7,984 bases of DNA from Thermotogaceae bacterium (lineage in GTDB: Bacteria; Thermotogota; Thermotogae; Thermotogales; Thermotogaceae). Positions 5,980-7,984 of this stretch are shown here, piece by piece. The notes beneath the pieces are model-generated. The model did no database searches, had not been told where the DNA came from, and worked only from the letters and a program-made list of their open reading frames with translations. How positions within the stretch are numbered: position 1 is the first letter of the stretch; each line of letters opens with the position of its first letter. A program made the position numbers and the translations under genes. The DNA is taken from assembly GCA_021161105.1 (NCBI GenBank), contig JAGHBG010000009.1, positions 1 through 7,984 of the forward strand, written 5' to 3'.

Positions 5980-7984
5980 TAGTGAAAAAAGAGTATATAA
6001 AAGGATTTGGAAAACTTAAGAACACAGAGATTGAATTTGATCCTGCTTTGAATGTAATATATGGCGAAAATGCGTCGGGTAAAACTACGATGTCAAAATT
6101 TTTGTTGTTTGCTCTGGCTGGGTTCACAAAAACTGAGATTCAAAGGTACAAACCCTGGGTCGGGTCTGAATTTGGTGGTCAGGTAGATTTAGTTAAGGAT
6201 TCTGGTGAGGAGTTTTCTGTATCATTGGATCCGGAATCTTCTGAACACGCACCTCTGTTCAATAGATCAGAATTTGAAACTATGTCTTACATACCAGAAG
6301 AGGGAAGTATTGATATATCTAAAGGAATGGAAGGTTCCATAATAGCAAAATTAAAAAGCAGGATGGTTAAGCTGAAGAGTATGGAGAAATTGGTTAATCT
6401 TATAAATAGGGAGCGCGAGATATTTGAAGATTTGTCAATTAAAGAAAGTAAAATTAGTCAGGAAATAGAATCAATACAGGAGGAAATAAATGAGTTAAAA
6501 GAAAGATATGAAGAGGAAAAGAATCTCAGAAAGAGATTCGTTTTGGCTATAAAAAGGTTAAAGAGTGTTGAAAAGGACCTTGAAAAGCTTGAAAAGTTGT
6601 TGATAAGTTCTAAAGCAAGAGTAGCAAAAGAATTGTGGAAAAAAATGGATGAACTAAGGGTTGAGATATCGAATTTGGGTGTTCAGATAAGTGATCTTAA
6701 GAAATACTCAAATGTTGATGAGGATAAGATAGAGAGAATAAAGAAACTTGATGAAGAAATGAGGAGAATGGAGGAAGAAATAGAGAACCTTGAAAGGAAA
6801 AAGGACTTAAAGATAGCGGAAATTGCTAAGATAAAGGAGCATATAAAGAAGTTAGAAGAAGATTTAAAAATAGGTGAAAATGAAAATTTTGAGGCTGTGG
6901 AGCTTAAAATCAGGAATTTAGATCTTTCTTTAAAGCTATACAAAGAAAAAGTTTCTATGAGTGAGGTACCCGATAAATGGAAATCCTTCGAAAGTCTTGA
7001 AAATGTTGAAGAGAGAATGTCGAGAATCAGGAATATGTATGTTGAATTAAAATCTTTGATGGAAGAAGAGCATAGAACTGATGAGGAGCTGAAAAATCTT
7101 GAAGGTGAATTTAAATATGCAAGATTTAAAATTCACTCCCGTAGAATTCTTGTGTTGGTTTTTGCTGCATTTGCTGCAGGAATTTTCGGAATCAGCTTTT
7201 TGACGGAGTTCTTTTTACTGTTGACAGTAACCGCATCTGTATCGGTCGGTATTACCCTTGCGCTCTGGATATCTACATTTGACTTAAAAAAAGTTCTATC
7301 AAATATTGAAAACGAAAAGATGAAGATAAAATTAAATAAAGAGGTTATTCAGGATAAGATAAAAAGAGTGAAAAGTGAACTTTTCAGGCAAACTTCTTTA
7401 TTTGGTTTTGAGGATTACGAGACTCTTCTTAATGAATACAATGTTTATAAACAATGGAAGAATGGGGAAGGGAAATATGATGTTTACAGAGAAAGCATGA
7501 GCAAAGTTGAAGAGGAACTTAAGGCAGGACTTCTGGAATTTTACGACGAAATAAGCAATGATTACGAAGGACTGATATCGAATTTAAAGGATAAAGTGAA
7601 TTTGTATGTGCGTTTAAGAGAAAGAATGGGAAATTTAAATTTAGATGTTGAGAGGATTAAAAATCGTTTAAGCGACCTTAAAGGTTCGTTGTTGAAAATT
7701 AAAGATGAATACAATGAGGCTTTGCGAGAATTTGAATGTAATAGCGTAGATGACTGCTTCAGCATTGTTGAAAAGAAAAGAAAATATTATGAACTTGTTA
7801 AAGAGAGGGAAAGCCTGGAAGAAAAGTTGAAAGTTTTAAAATCCCAGTGGGATATTTACAAGGAATATAGAGATTTGGATGTTAAAGATGAAAATTTAGA
7901 TCCCCCGGAAGTCATACAAGAAAAAATAGAAAACTTGAAAGAGAGGAAAGCTGAAATTGAGAGAAACGTAGCAGAGTTAGAAGA
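5976..7984 (+). CDS. SMC/Rad50-like (YhaN-type) ATPase with membrane hairpin in the coiled coil (partial, 3' end outside window)
   Basis: Open from GTG 5976 to the window edge: 669 codons, no stop. Seen: an N-terminal half-head with EYIKGFGKLKNTEIEFDPALN and Walker A GENASGKTT at residues 30-38; a long Glu/Lys-rich coiled coil at about 125-386; two adjacent hydrophobic helices at about 391-409 and 412-432 split by a short Thr-Glu turn; then a second coil from about 436 to the end. The second half-head (signature, Walker B) should lie beyond the window. Known: ABC-type ATPases of this shape (Rad50, SbcC, RecN, SMC, YhaN) dimerise by their heads and act on DNA. The membrane hairpin at mid-coil is unlike Rad50/SbcC, which carry a CxxC zinc hook there, and resembles my recollection of YhaN-like proteins. 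It would tether the tip of the coil to the membrane. The gene is coupled to the unknown gene upstream; no SbcD/Mre11/YhaO-like gene is in view. ATPase class secure, subfamily and function inferred. Confidence 0.85.
   Translation, partial: MIVKKEYIKGFGKLKNTEIEFDPALNVIYGENASGKTTMSKFLLFALAGFTKTEIQRYKPWVGSEFGGQVDLVKDSGEEFSVSLDPESSEHAPLFNRSEFETMSYIPEEGSIDISKGMEGSIIAKLKSRMVKLKSMEKLVNLINREREIFEDLSIKESKISQEIESIQEEINELKERYEEEKNLRKRFVLAIKRLKSVEKDLEKLEKLLISSKARVAKELWKKMDELRVEISNLGVQISDLKKYSNVDEDKIERIKKLDEEMRRMEEEIENLERKKDLKIAEIAKIKEHIKKLEEDLKIGENENFEAVELKIRNLDLSLKLYKEKVSMSEVPDKWKSFESLENVEERMSRIRNMYVELKSLMEEEHRTDEELKNLEGEFKYARFKIHSRRILVLVFAAFAAGIFGISFLTEFFLLLTVTASVSVGITLALWISTFDLKKVLSNIENEKMKIKLNKEVIQDKIKRVKSELFRQTSLFGFEDYETLLNEYNVYKQWKNGEGKYDVYRESMSKVEEELKAGLLEFYDEISNDYEGLISNLKDKVNLYVRLRERMGNLNLDVERIKNRLSDLKGSLLKIKDEYNEALREFECNSVDDCFSIVEKKRKYYELVKERESLEEKLKVLKSQWDIYKEYRDLDVKDENLDPPEVIQEKIENLKERKAEIERNVAELE

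Noticed and set aside
7737..7757. Cys588-X5-Cys594 in the ATPase as a zinc hook
   Set aside because: Rad50 hooks are CxxC at the mid-coil apex. This pair has the wrong spacing and lies in the second coil, well past the membrane hairpin that occupies the apex.
6683..7765. Serine/phenylalanine-rich minus-strand frames opposite the ATPase
   Set aside because: They are the complement of Lys/Glu-rich coiled-coil codons in a continuous plus-strand gene; low-complexity shadows with no ribosome sites.

Overview
The window is bacterial chromosomal DNA, AT-rich by eye, with strong Shine-Dalgarno sites (AGGTGA and AGGAGG types) and frequent GTG/TTG starts. The MnmG form (Trp-Pro-Pro before the CNPAIGG motif), the single-domain CHR transporter, the TPR-tailed Wzy/WaaL-type membrane protein and the basic, Lys/Glu-rich composition together suggest a thermophile-type lineage such as Thermotogota. 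This placement is an inference from overall impression, not from a marker gene, and I hold it loosely. I see no insertion sequence, phage gene or CRISPR array.

Left half (1-4621), minus strand: a tight three-gene run read from right to left. It consists of mnmG (tRNA wobble-uridine modification), a short CHR-family (chromate-transporter-type) membrane protein starting at TTG six bases after the mnmG stop, and a large O-antigen ligase/polymerase-like membrane protein with a C-terminal TPR-like tail that leaves the window at position 1. The spacings (6 and 24 bases) argue for one transcript, although the three functions have no obvious link.

Middle (4622-5298): a divergent intergenic region of about 300 bases with one doubtful 42-codon reading frame, then three plus-strand tRNA genes. 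These are tRNA-Pro(GGG) with encoded CCA, a CAU tRNA (probably elongator Met, Ile2 not excluded) and tRNA-Cys(GCA), the last two without CCA. Sigma70-like promoters precede the Pro gene and the CAU gene, and a tandem 15-bp AT-rich repeat lies just upstream of the second promoter.

Right half (5299-7984), plus strand: an unrecognised 226-residue protein begins 28 bases after tRNA-Cys. It overlaps by four bases (GTGA) a long SMC/Rad50-like ATPase that runs off the right edge. The ATPase has an N-terminal Walker A, long coiled coils and a hydrophobic transmembrane hairpin in the middle of the coil, which is a YhaN-like layout. The usual nuclease partner (SbcD/Mre11/YhaO) is not in the window; the translationally coupled partner is the unknown 226-residue protein. 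This pair is the most promising candidate for an undescribed system here.
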